Positions 43,686 through 52,646 of a DNA stretch of 56,098 bases are shown piece after piece. The notes under the pieces are model-generated. The model ran no database searches and was not told the DNA's origin. It saw only the letters and a list, made by a program, of their open reading frames with translations. Source of the DNA: Sphingomonas pruni NBRC 15498 (GTDB lineage Bacteria; Pseudomonadota; Alphaproteobacteria; Sphingomonadales; Sphingomonadaceae); the NCBI RefSeq assembly GCF_001598455.1, contig NZ_BCYZ01000025.1:1-56098 (forward strand), read 5' to 3'. The translations under genes and the position numbers were made by a program. Within the stretch, counting starts at the first letter, position 1; each line of letters begins with the position of its first letter.

Positions 43686-44033
43686 TCAATCAACGTCGGT
43701 GGTCCCGGCACGCGGTCGGCGTCGGCGAACGAGCAGGAACAGTCCGGCCAGCATGAAACAGGCCCAAGGTACCGTCAGCCAGTCGATCAGGTCCGGCCCG
43801 GTCGAGGGAATGTCATAGATGTTCAGATACGCCGCCAGGAGCGTCAGCGCGACGACATGCGCCAGCGCCAGCCACAAACTCGACGCCGGAATCCGCCACG
43901 ATCGCTTGTCGGGAGCGACCCCCAGCAAATTCCACAAGGCCGACAGAGCGGCGATCGCCGCGAACATCGCGCCGCCCGCGACGAGGAGCAGCAGGAGCAG
44001 TAGCCCGTCGACCCGGATCGAAATGTCGCTCAA
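43686..44033 (-). CDS. small membrane protein, unknown function
   Basis: This 115-residue protein has three predicted transmembrane helices (about 9-35, 51-69 and 83-102) and an Arg-rich C-terminus (LVRRRRPRAG). It starts with TTG, supported by GGGAGG five bases upstream. No family recognised. It may be co-transcribed with the secreted protein gene downstream. Confidence 0.68.
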   Translation of the reverse strand: MSDISIRVDGLLLLLLLVAGGAMFAAIAALSALWNLLGVAPDKRSWRIPASSLWLALAHVVALTLLAAYLNIYDIPSTGPDLIDWLTVPWACFMLAGLFLLVRRRRPRAGTTDVD

Positions 44034-44093
44034 TCGCCCTCCCGTTCTCCGTCCCGCTCAATGACCCGATCGCACGATTATCATCGGTCGGAC

Positions 44094-44261
44094 TCAATCG
44101 TCGGTTTTTTTGCCGCGCAACGCCTTGAACACCTCGCCCGGCCCCGCCGCGAGGCTGGCAGCGATGATGAATCCCAGGGCAAACGGCGCCACAATGATCG
44201 CGATATACGTGCTCTTCAGCACGGATTTCTTGATCGGAGCGGGGTCCATCGCGGAAATCAT
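44094..44261 (-). CDS. tiny single-pass membrane protein
   Basis: This protein of about 55 residues (start MISAMDPAP at 44261, or MDPAPIKK at 44249) has one hydrophobic helix (AIIVAPFALGFIIAASLAA) and charged ends. No family is recognised. Compact layout between two envelope genes and a sensor kinase supports a real gene, though short length limits certainty. Confidence 0.5.
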   Translation of the reverse strand: MISAMDPAPIKKSVLKSTYIAIIVAPFALGFIIAASLAAGPGEVFKALRGKKTDD

Positions 44262-44309
44262 ATCAGTTTCGGCGACCGCAGGGCAGTCCGTCCGACGCTC
44301 TCGACTCTG

Positions 44310-44366
44310 TTTCAGCAAAGCTGAAACGGTTGCGGTACCGATTCAGCGACGCCGAATGCGACTCTA
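44310..44366. repeat. pair of short palindromes at the sensor-kinase 3' end
   Basis: TTTCAGC-AAA-GCTGAAA (44310-44326) and ATTCAGC...GCCGAAT (44341-44357) lie side by side, and the second runs into the kinase stop codon as TAGAGTCG on the minus strand. The same arrangement ends the efflux channel gene at 17670-17695. Confidence 0.6.
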
Positions 44367-45698
44367 CCCAACGATTGCCGCCCCGCGCGGCAGGGTGATC
44401 CGAGCGCTGAGCCCGCCCGACGGCGCAGCGTCGAGCGCGAATTCGCCGCCATGCGCCGCCACCGCGCGCTGGACGATAGTGAGGCCGAGGCCGAACCCTT
44501 GGGTATCGCGGCCGCGCGCCGTATCGAGCCGGACGAAGGGTTCGAGCGCGCGGGCGCGATCTTCTGGGGCGATGCCGGGGCCGTTGTCCTCGACCGCGAT
44601 CGTCACCCGATCGGGCGTCGCATCGAGCCGAATGTCCACGCGCTTGCCATAATGCAGCGCGTTGTCGACCAGATTGGTGAGCGCGCGCTTCATGGCGACG
44701 CGGCGGACGATCACGTCGCAATGATCGGGGCCGTGATATCTGGCCTTGCCGCCGCGATCGACGGCGTCGTCGGCCAGGGTCGCGCACATCACCGCAAGGT
44801 CGGCGGCGGTCGGCGCCTCGGCATCGCCCTCATCCTCCCCAGATAGATAGGCGAGCAGCGACGCGACCATCTGGTCCATCTCGACCACATCGTGTTGGAT
44901 CGCGTTGCGCAACTCGTCCTCGTCGATCGCGTCGGCGCGCAAATGGAGGCGAGCGAGCGGGGTGCGGAAGTCATGCCCGACCGCAGCGAGCGCCTGGGTG
45001 CGGTCGGCGATCAATGTGTGGATGCGCGCCTGCATCGCGTTGAACGCGACGATCACGTCGCGCACTTCGCTCGGGCCCCGCTCGGGCACCGCTTCGACTT
45101 CGCCATGGCCGACGCGGTCGGCGGCACGGGCGAGGTCGCGCATCGGGCGCAGCATCTGGCGCACCAGCAATCCGCCGATCAGGATCAGCGCGACCGCCGG
45201 GGTCAGCGCGAGCAGGATGCGGCTGACCGCCATGTCGAGCGCGCGCACCGGCTGGCGCGTGCGAAAGGTGACCCAGCTGGCATCGTCGAGCCGGAACGCG
45301 CCGGTGATGAAGCCGTCACGACCCGGGGAGGTCAGGCTGAGGCGGAGGTCGCGCCCGTCGAGATCGGGCTCCCAGGCGAGCACTTGCTCGGTCAATTTGT
45401 CGAGCGACGGTGCGACCGCGGGCGACTTGGGCAGGACCGCGCGCCACGCGACCGCGTAGCGCGAGGTGGTGAGTTCGGACGCCATCGCGTTGCGCTCGCC
45501 AAGCGGTGCTTCCTCGATCAATTTGCTGGCGATGACGAGGTGTTCGGCGAGGCGGTGCGCTTCATCCTGGCGCACCGAGAATTGGCTGGCGCGCTCGTAC
45601 AGGAACGTGCTCGCGCCATATTCTACCAGCACCGCGAGCAGCAGGATCGCGAAGACGCGGCCGATCAGCCCCAAGGTGAGGTGGGGCAGGCGCGTCAA
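44364..45698 (-). CDS. EnvZ-type sensor histidine kinase
   Basis: This 444-residue inner-membrane kinase has TM1 (about 9-27), a periplasmic sensor of some 130 residues and TM2 (about 158-178, ALTPAVALILIGGLLV). HAMP, dimerisation/phospho-acceptor helix ALAAVGHDFRTPLARLHLRA and ATPase boxes NLVDNALHYG, VEDNGPGI and GFGLGLTIV follow. The start is a TTG whose bases overlap the regulator stop (TTGA), a 4-bp coupling, and no ATG fits. Signal unknown. Confidence 0.92.
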   Translation of the reverse strand: MTRLPHLTLGLIGRVFAILLLAVLVEYGASTFLYERASQFSVRQDEAHRLAEHLVIASKLIEEAPLGERNAMASELTTSRYAVAWRAVLPKSPAVAPSLDKLTEQVLAWEPDLDGRDLRLSLTSPGRDGFITGAFRLDDASWVTFRTRQPVRALDMAVSRILLALTPAVALILIGGLLVRQMLRPMRDLARAADRVGHGEVEAVPERGPSEVRDVIVAFNAMQARIHTLIADRTQALAAVGHDFRTPLARLHLRADAIDEDELRNAIQHDVVEMDQMVASLLAYLSGEDEGDAEAPTAADLAVMCATLADDAVDRGGKARYHGPDHCDVIVRRVAMKRALTNLVDNALHYGKRVDIRLDATPDRVTIAVEDNGPGIAPEDRARALEPFVRLDTARGRDTQGFGLGLTIVQRAVAAHGGEFALDAAPSGGLSARITLPRGAAIVG

Positions 45699-46405
45699 CG
45701 CCGCTCCACCGCGACGTTGAGCATATAGCCGACGCCGCGCACGGTGATGATCGGGGCGGGCTTGCCTGCGCTCGACAATTTGCGGCGCAGGCGGCTGATC
45801 AGCACGTCGACGCTGCGGTCCGAGCTGTCGCCGAGCCGGGTGCGCGACAACTCGATCAGTCGTTCGCGCGCGATCACGCGTTGGGCATTGTCGCACAAGG
45901 CGACGAGCAGGTCGAACTCGGCACCGGTCAACTCGACTGCCGCGCCGGTCGGCGACAGCAATTCGCGGCGCGGCAGGTTGATCGTCCAGCCCTCGAAGCT
46001 GAGCTCGCCTTTCTCGCGATCGGCGGGGCCGCGTTCGATGGCATGGCGGCGCAGCACCGCGCGGATTCGCGCGACCAGCTCGCGCGTGCCGAACGGCTTG
46101 GCGAGATAGTCGTCGGCGCCGAGCTCGAGCCCGACGACGCGGTCGGTCTCGCTGCCCTTGGCCGAGATGAAGATGATCGGCACGTCGCTGGTGCGGCGAA
46201 GCTCGCGGCACAGATCGATGCCGCTGGTGCCGGGCAGCATGATGTCGAGCAGGACGAGATCGACCGGACCCTGTTCGAACGCGCGCCACATTTCGGGCGC
46301 GGTCGCCGCGGGGCGGACGGTATAGCCATTCTCCTGCAGCGCGCGGGTGGTCAGCGTGCGGAGCGGTGGGTCGTCCTCGACCAGGACGATGTTGGGGGCG
46401 GTCAT
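45695..46405 (-). CDS. OmpR-family response regulator
   Basis: This 236-residue regulator has an N-terminal receiver (VEDDPPLRTLTTRAL, phospho-acceptor Asp in DLVLLDIMLPGTSG, Lys in YLAKPFGTRE) and a C-terminal winged helix (VELTGAEFDLLVALCDNAQR, SDRSVDVLISRLRRKL). It is paired with the overlapping sensor kinase. It reads divergently from a small secreted-protein gene that could be its target. Regulon cannot be told from this window. Confidence 0.94.
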   Translation of the reverse strand: MTAPNIVLVEDDPPLRTLTTRALQENGYTVRPAATAPEMWRAFEQGPVDLVLLDIMLPGTSGIDLCRELRRTSDVPIIFISAKGSETDRVVGLELGADDYLAKPFGTRELVARIRAVLRRHAIERGPADREKGELSFEGWTINLPRRELLSPTGAAVELTGAEFDLLVALCDNAQRVIARERLIELSRTRLGDSSDRSVDVLISRLRRKLSSAGKPAPIITVRGVGYMLNVAVERR

Positions 46406-46558
46406 CGGACGGCCTCTGTCAGTTTCATGCGCCGGACCTAGTCGCGCGGCGCTCCGCCCTCAAGGTCGCCACCCCGGGCCGGCAATGATTTGTTACGGAG
46501 CGGCAAGGCACCGCGACGGGCCGAATGGCAGGAAGCGGGCTCTTTCGAGGAGTCCGAT

Positions 46559-46831
46559 GTGAAATCCGTCCTGATCGCCGTGGCCGCCGCGCTCGTCCTG
46601 CCACTGCCCGCCGCCGCGCAATCGCTCGATGAAACGCACGAACTGGTCTGGCACCCGGCCGGCAAGACCCCTGCGGCCATCCATCGCATGCGCGACCGTC
46701 CCGCCTGCGCCCCGAGCGCGGGACATCACCAATCGGGCAAGACGGCGATGCCGGCGAAGAAGGCCTGCATAGTCGAAGTAGCGAAGGCACAGACGGCGCC
46801 GAACAGCGGAGAGCCGGCGGTCGCGAGGTAA
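46559..46831 (+). CDS. small secreted protein, unknown function
   Basis: This protein of about 90 residues starts at GTG with AGGAG six bases upstream. It has an excellent signal peptide (KSVLIAVAAALVLPLPAAAQS) followed by a short polar mature part with two cysteines (PACAP, KACIV). The frame is open further upstream, but that part has no signal-like start. It is divergent from the OmpR-type regulator across about 150 bp and may be controlled by it. Confidence 0.6.
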   Translation: MKSVLIAVAAALVLPLPAAAQSLDETHELVWHPAGKTPAAIHRMRDRPACAPSAGHHQSGKTAMPAKKACIVEVAKAQTAPNSGEPAVAR

Positions 46832-46859
46832 ACGCTCGGATCGTTCTTCAACCAAAATC

Positions 46860-46966
46860 GTCATCCCAGCGAAAGCTGGGACCCATCTCCTGAGCGGGCG
46901 GCAAAGCGCGGCGGTTAATTTTTGCGGATGACGCCGGAGATGTGTCCCCGCTGTCGCGGGGATGAC
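46860..46966. repeat. REP-like palindromic element
   Basis: GTCATCCC at 46860-46867 and GGGATGAC at 46959-46966 are the ends of an imperfect inverted repeat, each arm with its own hairpin (CCCAGC/GCTGGG, CCCCGC/GCGGGG). It lies between convergent genes and could terminate both. Confidence 0.75.
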
Positions 46967-46985
46967 GGTCAGAGAGGTGAGCCTC

Positions 46986-47915
46986 TCACGGCAGCGCGAG
47001 TTGCGCCTTGGCGACCTGCTGCAATTGGACCGCGACCTTGGGGTCGATGCCGAGATCGTCGGCGGCGCGCTCATTGGCGCCCAACCGCGTCGGATCGAGC
47101 CCGGTGACGCGGCCGAACACGACCAACGCCTCGAGATAATAGCCGAAGATGCTGGCGTGATAATGGTCGTAGGTCCACAGATCGACCTGGCCGAACGCGA
47201 CGCCGTTATAAGGGTCGGGGTCGGCGATCCCGCTCGCAATCGCGCGGTTCCACGCTTCCCCGACCGGCAGCACGCCGCGGAACGCGGGCGACAGCGCGCG
47301 CACGCCGTCGGCCGCGCGGCGCAGGTCCTGCGCCATTGTCGTGATCGGCTTGCCCGACCAGGGACTGCCCGGCTGATAGACCAGGTCGGCACGGCTCCAG
47401 GTCGCCATCAGATAGACGTCGACCCGCGGGTTGTTGCGCGCGAACATCGCGGCGAGTTGCGGCGCGTAGGTGCGGTAATCATCGGGGTCGCCGGGACGCT
47501 CGCGGTCGAGCGTGCTCAATTCCTGGAGGACGACCACGTCCCATTGCCGGTCGACCAGCTGACGGCGCTGGTTCCAATGGAAGCCGAGCGTCTTGCCACC
47601 ATCGGTCTCCAGCGACACCGCGTAATTGAGGCCGGATTCGGCGGCGAACAATTTGAACAGCGCCGGCACGCCGCCATAGCCGTCGCCGTTCAGATCGATC
47701 ACGGTGTTGTTGCGATAGCGCTTGACCGCGGAATGCGCGCCTTGCGTGAAGCTGTTGCCGATGAACAGGATCGAGCGCGGCCGGGTGACCGTCGCGGTGC
47801 GGGGCGCAGCGGTCGTGGCCGGCGGCGGCGGGGCCACCTGTGCCGCCGCGGGGCTGGCAGCAACGGTGGCAAGCGCGGCGCCGAGTGCCAGGGTGAACAG
47901 GCTAAGTCGCTTCAT
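46986..47915 (-). CDS. exported SGNH/GDSL-like hydrolase
   Basis: This 309-residue protein has a signal peptide (about 1-25). The nucleophile block is ILFIGNSFTQG (a GNS variant of GDS) and a terminal DHYHAS provides the D-x-x-H catalytic pair. VVLQELSTLD corresponds to the oxyanion region. Likely a periplasmic or surface esterase; substrate unknown. The start lies 2 bp after the stop of the TonB receptor gene, so it is co-transcribed with it, in the unit that begins with dctA. Confidence 0.82.
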   Translation of the reverse strand: MKRLSLFTLALGAALATVAASPAAAQVAPPPPATTAAPRTATVTRPRSILFIGNSFTQGAHSAVKRYRNNTVIDLNGDGYGGVPALFKLFAAESGLNYAVSLETDGGKTLGFHWNQRRQLVDRQWDVVVLQELSTLDRERPGDPDDYRTYAPQLAAMFARNNPRVDVYLMATWSRADLVYQPGSPWSGKPITTMAQDLRRAADGVRALSPAFRGVLPVGEAWNRAIASGIADPDPYNGVAFGQVDLWTYDHYHASIFGYYLEALVVFGRVTGLDPTRLGANERAADDLGIDPKVAVQLQQVAKAQLALP

Positions 47916-47917
47916 CG

Positions 47918-50900
47918 TCAGAACTTCTTCCCGATCTGCATGTACCAATAGCGCCCATAGGGCACGTAGAGCGAGCCGAGATAGCCCGACTCCGTTACCG
48001 GCGGCTGTTTGTCGAAGATGTTGCGCGCGCCGACGCGGAAGCTGGTGCCGTCCATCGGGCCTTTCCGGAAGCGATATTGTGCGTAGAGGTTGAACTGGGT
48101 CTGGCCGTCGACGACGAACGGATTGCCCGCGCCGTCGAGGAAGTTGGTGTCGTAGACCGTGCCGATATAATTGGCGTAGCCGCCCAGCTGGAACCCGCCC
48201 AAGGTCCAGGTCAATGACCCCGACCAGCGCCATTTGGGCTTGCCGTTGACCTGCAGCAGGCTCCTCGCGTCGGTCAGCGGGGTTGCGGGATTGATCGTGC
48301 CGGCGGCGCGCGCGTCGAACAGCGCCTGCACCGCGGGCGGCGTCTGGCGGCTGTACTTCGTCAGCCGCGCGACGTTGACGTTGAGATTGAACCGCCCGAA
48401 CCCGGTCCTGACCGTATACAGCATCGTAAGATCGTAGCCGCGCACCGTCTGCGGCAGCAGGTTGACGAACTGGTCCTTGATCAAGGTGACCGCACCGGCG
48501 GGCGCCAGGCCGGTACCGGCAAAGATGGGTGTGTCGTCGCTGGTCGGCGCGGCGCGGACCACGTTGGGATTGCTCGATCCCTGCAGGCGCAACAAATAAT
48601 CGAGCACCAGAGCATTCTGCGCGCCGAACTGGCCGACGATACCGGTCTGCTTGATCGACCAATAATCGGCGGTGAAGGTCAGCTTGCCATATTCGCTCGG
48701 GATGAACTTGGGTTCGAGCACCACGCCCGCCGTCCAGTTGGTGCTGTTCTCGGGCTTGAGATCGGGATTGCCGCTGACCGCGATCGAATAGCCGATCGTG
48801 CGCGTGCAGCCGGGAAAGTTGTTGGCGGCAAGGCGCCCGGCGCGGACGTCCGCCTCGCAACGATAATAATCGGTAGAGGCCGCGCCATTGGTATTGAGCC
48901 GCGAGAAGGCGACCGCGTTGGTCTGCTCGAGGTTCGGCGCGCGGAATCCCTTCGAATAGGAACCGCGCAGGCGGATGCCGTCGATCAGGTCCCAGGCAGC
49001 GGCGATCTTGGGCTTCGCCACCGACCCGAAGTCGCTGTAATGCTCGTAACGCCCGGCGAGCTGGACATCCAGGCGGCGGATCAGCGGCACTTTCATATCG
49101 GGCGAGATCACGGGTACGGCGAGTTCGCCGAACGCCGAGAAGACGGTGCGTGCGCCATGCGTGCTGAAGGTCGGACTGACCGCCGCGATGTTCGACAGGT
49201 TGGTCGCCCCGGTCACCGAATCGGTGAACGTGTTGGTGCCGTTGAGGTTGGGGTCGCGATCGTCGCGTTGCGTCTCGCGCCGGCCTTCGATCCCGAGCGC
49301 GATGCCCAGGCCGCCGGCGGGCAGGGCGACCAGGTCCGGCTTGGACAATTTGAAGTCGGCGAGCCCGAGCGTCGTCTTGGACTGGCGGCGCAGATTGACC
49401 TTGAACTGATCGATCGTCGACTGGCTGGCGGGTGAGCAGTCGCCGAGGCTTGGGCTCGCCGCGCAGCCGCCGCTGAACGGATTATAGGCGTCCGGCGTCG
49501 ACAGGCTCAGATTCTTCTGCAGCTTGGTCATGTCGATCGCGTTCGAAGTGTCGGTCGCCTGCGCTTCCGAATAGAGCAACCCGGTATCGAAATCGAAGCT
49601 GCCGATCTTGCCCTTGGCGCCAACCAAGAAGCGGTCCTGCCAATTGACCGTGTTGACCACCTGATAGCCGGCATCGAGGAAGCGGTAGGTGCTCAGGGTC
49701 ACCGGCAGGCCGGCGGCCGGGACGTTGGTCAGGCCGGGGATCCGATTGGGGTTGGTCTGGCCATTGGCGAATTTCACCGGCCCGAACGGGTTCCAGTAAT
49801 TCGACGCCGGAATGGTGATGGCGTTGAGGTTGATCGTCGGCGGCTGGATGCGCTGCGTGTCCGCGCGGTAGTAGCCGAGCTCGGTATAGAGCGTGACGCG
49901 GTCCGACACGTCGTAATGCGCGGTCAGGAAGCTGTTATAGCGGTTGAGCGACGGCGTGACCGTGGTGCCCGGCCGCGTATCGAACCGCTCCGAACGCAAG
50001 GTCGTCGCGGTCGCGCGCGAGCCGGTGCCGAGGCAGGTATCGGCGCTGAGCACGAACACGCAACCCGGGTTGAGCACCGACTGGGTATGGAAGGCGCCGG
50101 CGGATGAGGTCACCGCCTTGTTGCCCGGGCTCATGCGGATCGTGCCGGGGCCGCCGACCACCGCGAGGTTGGCCCAGGGCGACTGGGTGGCGCGGCCATC
50201 CGCAGTCAGGTTGCCGGCAAAGGCGGGATTATCCGCGAACAAGGACAGCAGATTATCCGTCGCGGTATAGGGCTGATCCGACGCGAGCTGTGCCGTGTGG
50301 CGGGTATAGTCGAGATAGAGCGACACGTTGCCGCGGCCGCCGCCGAAATTCTTGCCGTAGGTGCCGGTGACTTCGTAATCGCGGCGGCTGGTACCTTCCG
50401 GCCCACCATAGCGGAAAGAGAAATTGCCGCCGTTGAGGTCGGTCTTGGTCACCGTATTGACCACGCCGGCGACCGCGTCGGAGCCGTAGATCGCGGCGGC
50501 GCCGTCGCGCAGGATCTCGACCCGCTCGAGCCCCGCGACCGGAAGCGAATTGGCGTTGTAGCCGAGCACCGGGACGTTGCCCTCGCCGGCCTGACTGGTC
50601 GGGTGCGAGACCAGGCGGCGGCCGTTGAGCAGCACGAGCGTATAGCCGATGCCCAGGTTGCGCAGGTTGATCGAATTGACGTCGCCGCGCGCCGCGTTGC
50701 TGGTCTGGGGGTTGTTGCCCTCATTGAACGTGACGTCGCCGGCCTGCGGGATCGAGCGGAACAGGTCGTCGCCCGACGCCGCGCCCATCGCGTCGATCTG
50801 GTCGCTGCCGATCACCGTCACCGGAAGCGCGGCAGTGGTCTTGGCGCCGCGGATCTGGGTGCCGACGACGACGATGTCCTTTTCCGCCCCGGACTGGCCG

Positions 50901-51088
50901 TTCGCCTGGCTGTCGCTGCTTTGCGAGTCGGTGAGGCCGGGGACATTGTCCTGCGGCGTCGGCTGGGTTTGGGGTTGGTCCTGCGGTGGCGCGGCGGGAA
51001 TATCCTGCGCGACTGCCGGGCGCGCCGCGGTCAGCGCCGCCAGCGCGGTGCCGGCGGCCAAAGCGCTTAGCCTGATCGATCGGTTCAT
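47918..51088 (-). CDS. TonB-dependent receptor in the dctA operon
   Basis: This 1056-residue outer-membrane receptor has a signal peptide ending ARPAVAQD and a low-complexity Gln/Pro/Asn stretch. A plug follows, with DIVVVGTQIRGAKTTAALPV, RVEILRDGAAAIYGSDAVAG and LNGRRLVSHPT; a large barrel ends in YWYMQIGKKF with terminal Phe. GGGGAG precedes the ATG. Its start is 19 bp after the dctA stop and it is followed at 2 bp by an SGNH gene. Context suggests uptake of an organic acid, or an ester from which one is released; this is inference. Confidence 0.93.
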   Translation of the reverse strand: MNRSIRLSALAAGTALAALTAARPAVAQDIPAAPPQDQPQTQPTPQDNVPGLTDSQSSDSQANGQSGAEKDIVVVGTQIRGAKTTAALPVTVIGSDQIDAMGAASGDDLFRSIPQAGDVTFNEGNNPQTSNAARGDVNSINLRNLGIGYTLVLLNGRRLVSHPTSQAGEGNVPVLGYNANSLPVAGLERVEILRDGAAAIYGSDAVAGVVNTVTKTDLNGGNFSFRYGGPEGTSRRDYEVTGTYGKNFGGGRGNVSLYLDYTRHTAQLASDQPYTATDNLLSLFADNPAFAGNLTADGRATQSPWANLAVVGGPGTIRMSPGNKAVTSSAGAFHTQSVLNPGCVFVLSADTCLGTGSRATATTLRSERFDTRPGTTVTPSLNRYNSFLTAHYDVSDRVTLYTELGYYRADTQRIQPPTINLNAITIPASNYWNPFGPVKFANGQTNPNRIPGLTNVPAAGLPVTLSTYRFLDAGYQVVNTVNWQDRFLVGAKGKIGSFDFDTGLLYSEAQATDTSNAIDMTKLQKNLSLSTPDAYNPFSGGCAASPSLGDCSPASQSTIDQFKVNLRRQSKTTLGLADFKLSKPDLVALPAGGLGIALGIEGRRETQRDDRDPNLNGTNTFTDSVTGATNLSNIAAVSPTFSTHGARTVFSAFGELAVPVISPDMKVPLIRRLDVQLAGRYEHYSDFGSVAKPKIAAAWDLIDGIRLRGSYSKGFRAPNLEQTNAVAFSRLNTNGAASTDYYRCEADVRAGRLAANNFPGCTRTIGYSIAVSGNPDLKPENSTNWTAGVVLEPKFIPSEYGKLTFTADYWSIKQTGIVGQFGAQNALVLDYLLRLQGSSNPNVVRAAPTSDDTPIFAGTGLAPAGAVTLIKDQFVNLLPQTVRGYDLTMLYTVRTGFGRFNLNVNVARLTKYSRQTPPAVQALFDARAAGTINPATPLTDARSLLQVNGKPKWRWSGSLTWTLGGFQLGGYANYIGTVYDTNFLDGAGNPFVVDGQTQFNLYAQYRFRKGPMDGTSFRVGARNIFDKQPPVTESGYLGSLYVPYGRYWYMQIGKKF

Positions 51089-51107
51089 GTCACTCTCCCC
51101 GTTATTG

Positions 51108-52448
51108 TTATGCGATGATCTGCGGCTCGACGGCCGCTTCGAGATTCTCTTCGACCAAGGGCCGCTGGCTGAGCGCGCGGTCGAGCGCGGCGCGGTCGAG
51201 CTTGCCTTCCCAGCGCGCGACGACGATCGCGGCGACAGCGTTGCCGATGAAATTGGTCAGGCTGCGGCACTCGCTCATGAAGCGATCCACACCCAGGATC
51301 AGCGCCATGCCGGCGACCGGTACCGACGGCACGATCGACAGCGTTGCAGCCAGCGTGACGAAGCCGGCGCCGGTGACGCCCGCGGCACCCTTCGAACTCA
51401 GCATCGCGACCGCCATCAGCAGCAACTGATCGCCCAGCGACAGATGCACTCCGGTCGCCTGCGCGATGAACAAAGCCGCCAAGGTCATGTAGATGTTGGT
51501 GCCGTCGAGATTGAACGAATAGCCAGTCGGCACGACGAGCCCGACCACGCCGCGATCGCAGCCCGCCGCTTCCAGCTTGGCGATAAGGTTGGGCAGCGCC
51601 GCCTCGGACGACGAGGTGCCGAGCACGAGCAGCAATTCGGCCTTGAGATAGCCGAGCAGCTTGAGGATCGAGAAGCCGTGCGCGCGAGCGACCGCACCGA
51701 GCACGATCAGGACGAACAGCAACGAGGTCAGATAGAAAGTCGCGACCAGCGCGCCCAGATTGATCAGGCTGCCGACGCCATATTTGCCGATGGTGAAGGC
51801 GATCGCGCCGAACGCGCCGATCGGGGCAGCCTTCATCAGGATTCCGGTCAGCTTGAACACGACGAGACCGAGCCGTTCGACCAACTCGAGCACAGGTTCG
51901 GCAGGGCGGCCGACCAGCGACAATGAAATGCCGAACAGGATCGCGACGAACAAGGTCTGGAGGATCGATCCTTCGGTCAGCGCCGAAACCATGGTGGTCG
52001 GGATGATCGCCATCAGGAAACCGGTGACGCTGGTCTCATGCGCGTCGTGCGCATAGCCGGCGACGGCCTTGGCATCGAGCGTGGCCGGGTCGACGTTCAT
52101 CCCCGCGCCCGGCTGGACGACATTGGCGACGACCAGGCCGACGATCAGCGCCAGCGTCGAGAAGACCAGGAAATAGCCGAATGCCTTGAGCGCGACGCGA
52201 CCGACCGAGCCGAGCTCGCGCATCCCGGCAATGCCGCCGACCACGGTCAGGAAGATGACCGGGGCGATGATCATCTTGACCAATTTGATGAACCCGTCGC
52301 CGAGCGGCTTGAGCGCTTCGCCGCCGGCCGGCCAGACATGGCCGAGCAGCGCGCCGAGCACGATCGCGGCGAGCACCTGCGCATAGAGGTGGCGGTAGAA
52401 AGGCTTGCGCACCTGGCGCGCCGGTGCCTCGACGGAGTGAGCGATCAT
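51108..52448 (-). CDS. dctA: C4-dicarboxylate:cation symporter
   Basis: This 446-residue inner-membrane transporter of the DAACS family takes up succinate, fumarate and malate. Diagnostic motifs are [31 protein letters not shown] and the C-terminal [18 protein letters not shown]. Length equals DctA. It is divergent from the dctB-dctD pair across about 200 bp with a 20-bp palindrome, and leads a unit with a TonB receptor and an SGNH-like gene. A short hairpin (52463-52479) lies in the leader close to the start. Confidence 0.95.
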   Translation of the reverse strand: MIAHSVEAPARQVRKPFYRHLYAQVLAAIVLGALLGHVWPAGGEALKPLGDGFIKLVKMIIAPVIFLTVVGGIAGMRELGSVGRVALKAFGYFLVFSTLALIVGLVVANVVQPGAGMNVDPATLDAKAVAGYAHDAHETSVTGFLMAIIPTTMVSALTEGSILQTLFVAILFGISLSLVGRPAEPVLELVERLGLVVFKLTGILMKAAPIGAFGAIAFTIGKYGVGSLINLGALVATFYLTSLLFVLIVLGAVARAHGFSILKLLGYLKAELLLVLGTSSSEAALPNLIAKLEAAGCDRGVVGLVVPTGYSFNLDGTNIYMTLAALFIAQATGVHLSLGDQLLLMAVAMLSSKGAAGVTGAGFVTLAATLSIVPSVPVAGMALILGVDRFMSECRSLTNFIGNAVAAIVVARWEGKLDRAALDRALSQRPLVEENLEAAVEPQIIA

Positions 52449-52613
52449 TGTTCCTCTCTGTGCGGGGCGGCGAGCCCCGTGGCCCTTGTCACCGGGCCTT
52501 GGTCATGCATTCTTGCAGCAGCGAATGCGGCAGGCCAGCAGCTTGGTTACATAGGATAAGATATTGAAAAATATACTATCTGTGGAATCCTCTAACGCTA
52601 GTTCGGTGGCGGC

Positions 52614-52633
52614 ATGTGCGGATTTCCGCACAT
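52614..52633. promoter_or_regulatory. 20-bp palindrome, candidate DctD binding site
   Basis: ATGTGCGGA-TT-TCCGCACAT has perfect 9-bp arms and lies between dctA and dctB, 14 bp before the chosen dctB start. Symmetry and position fit the activator site of DctD. The dctA promoter itself should be in the AT-rich stretch 52545-52590; no convincing sigma54 GG/GC pair was found there. Confidence 0.6.
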
Positions 52634-52646
52634 CCATGGAGCAATA

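Noticed and set aside
52530..52560. Possible sigma54 promoter (TGGCC...TTCGC) before dctA
   Set aside because: The GG and GC dinucleotides are 2 bp too far apart and the conserved bases do not match.
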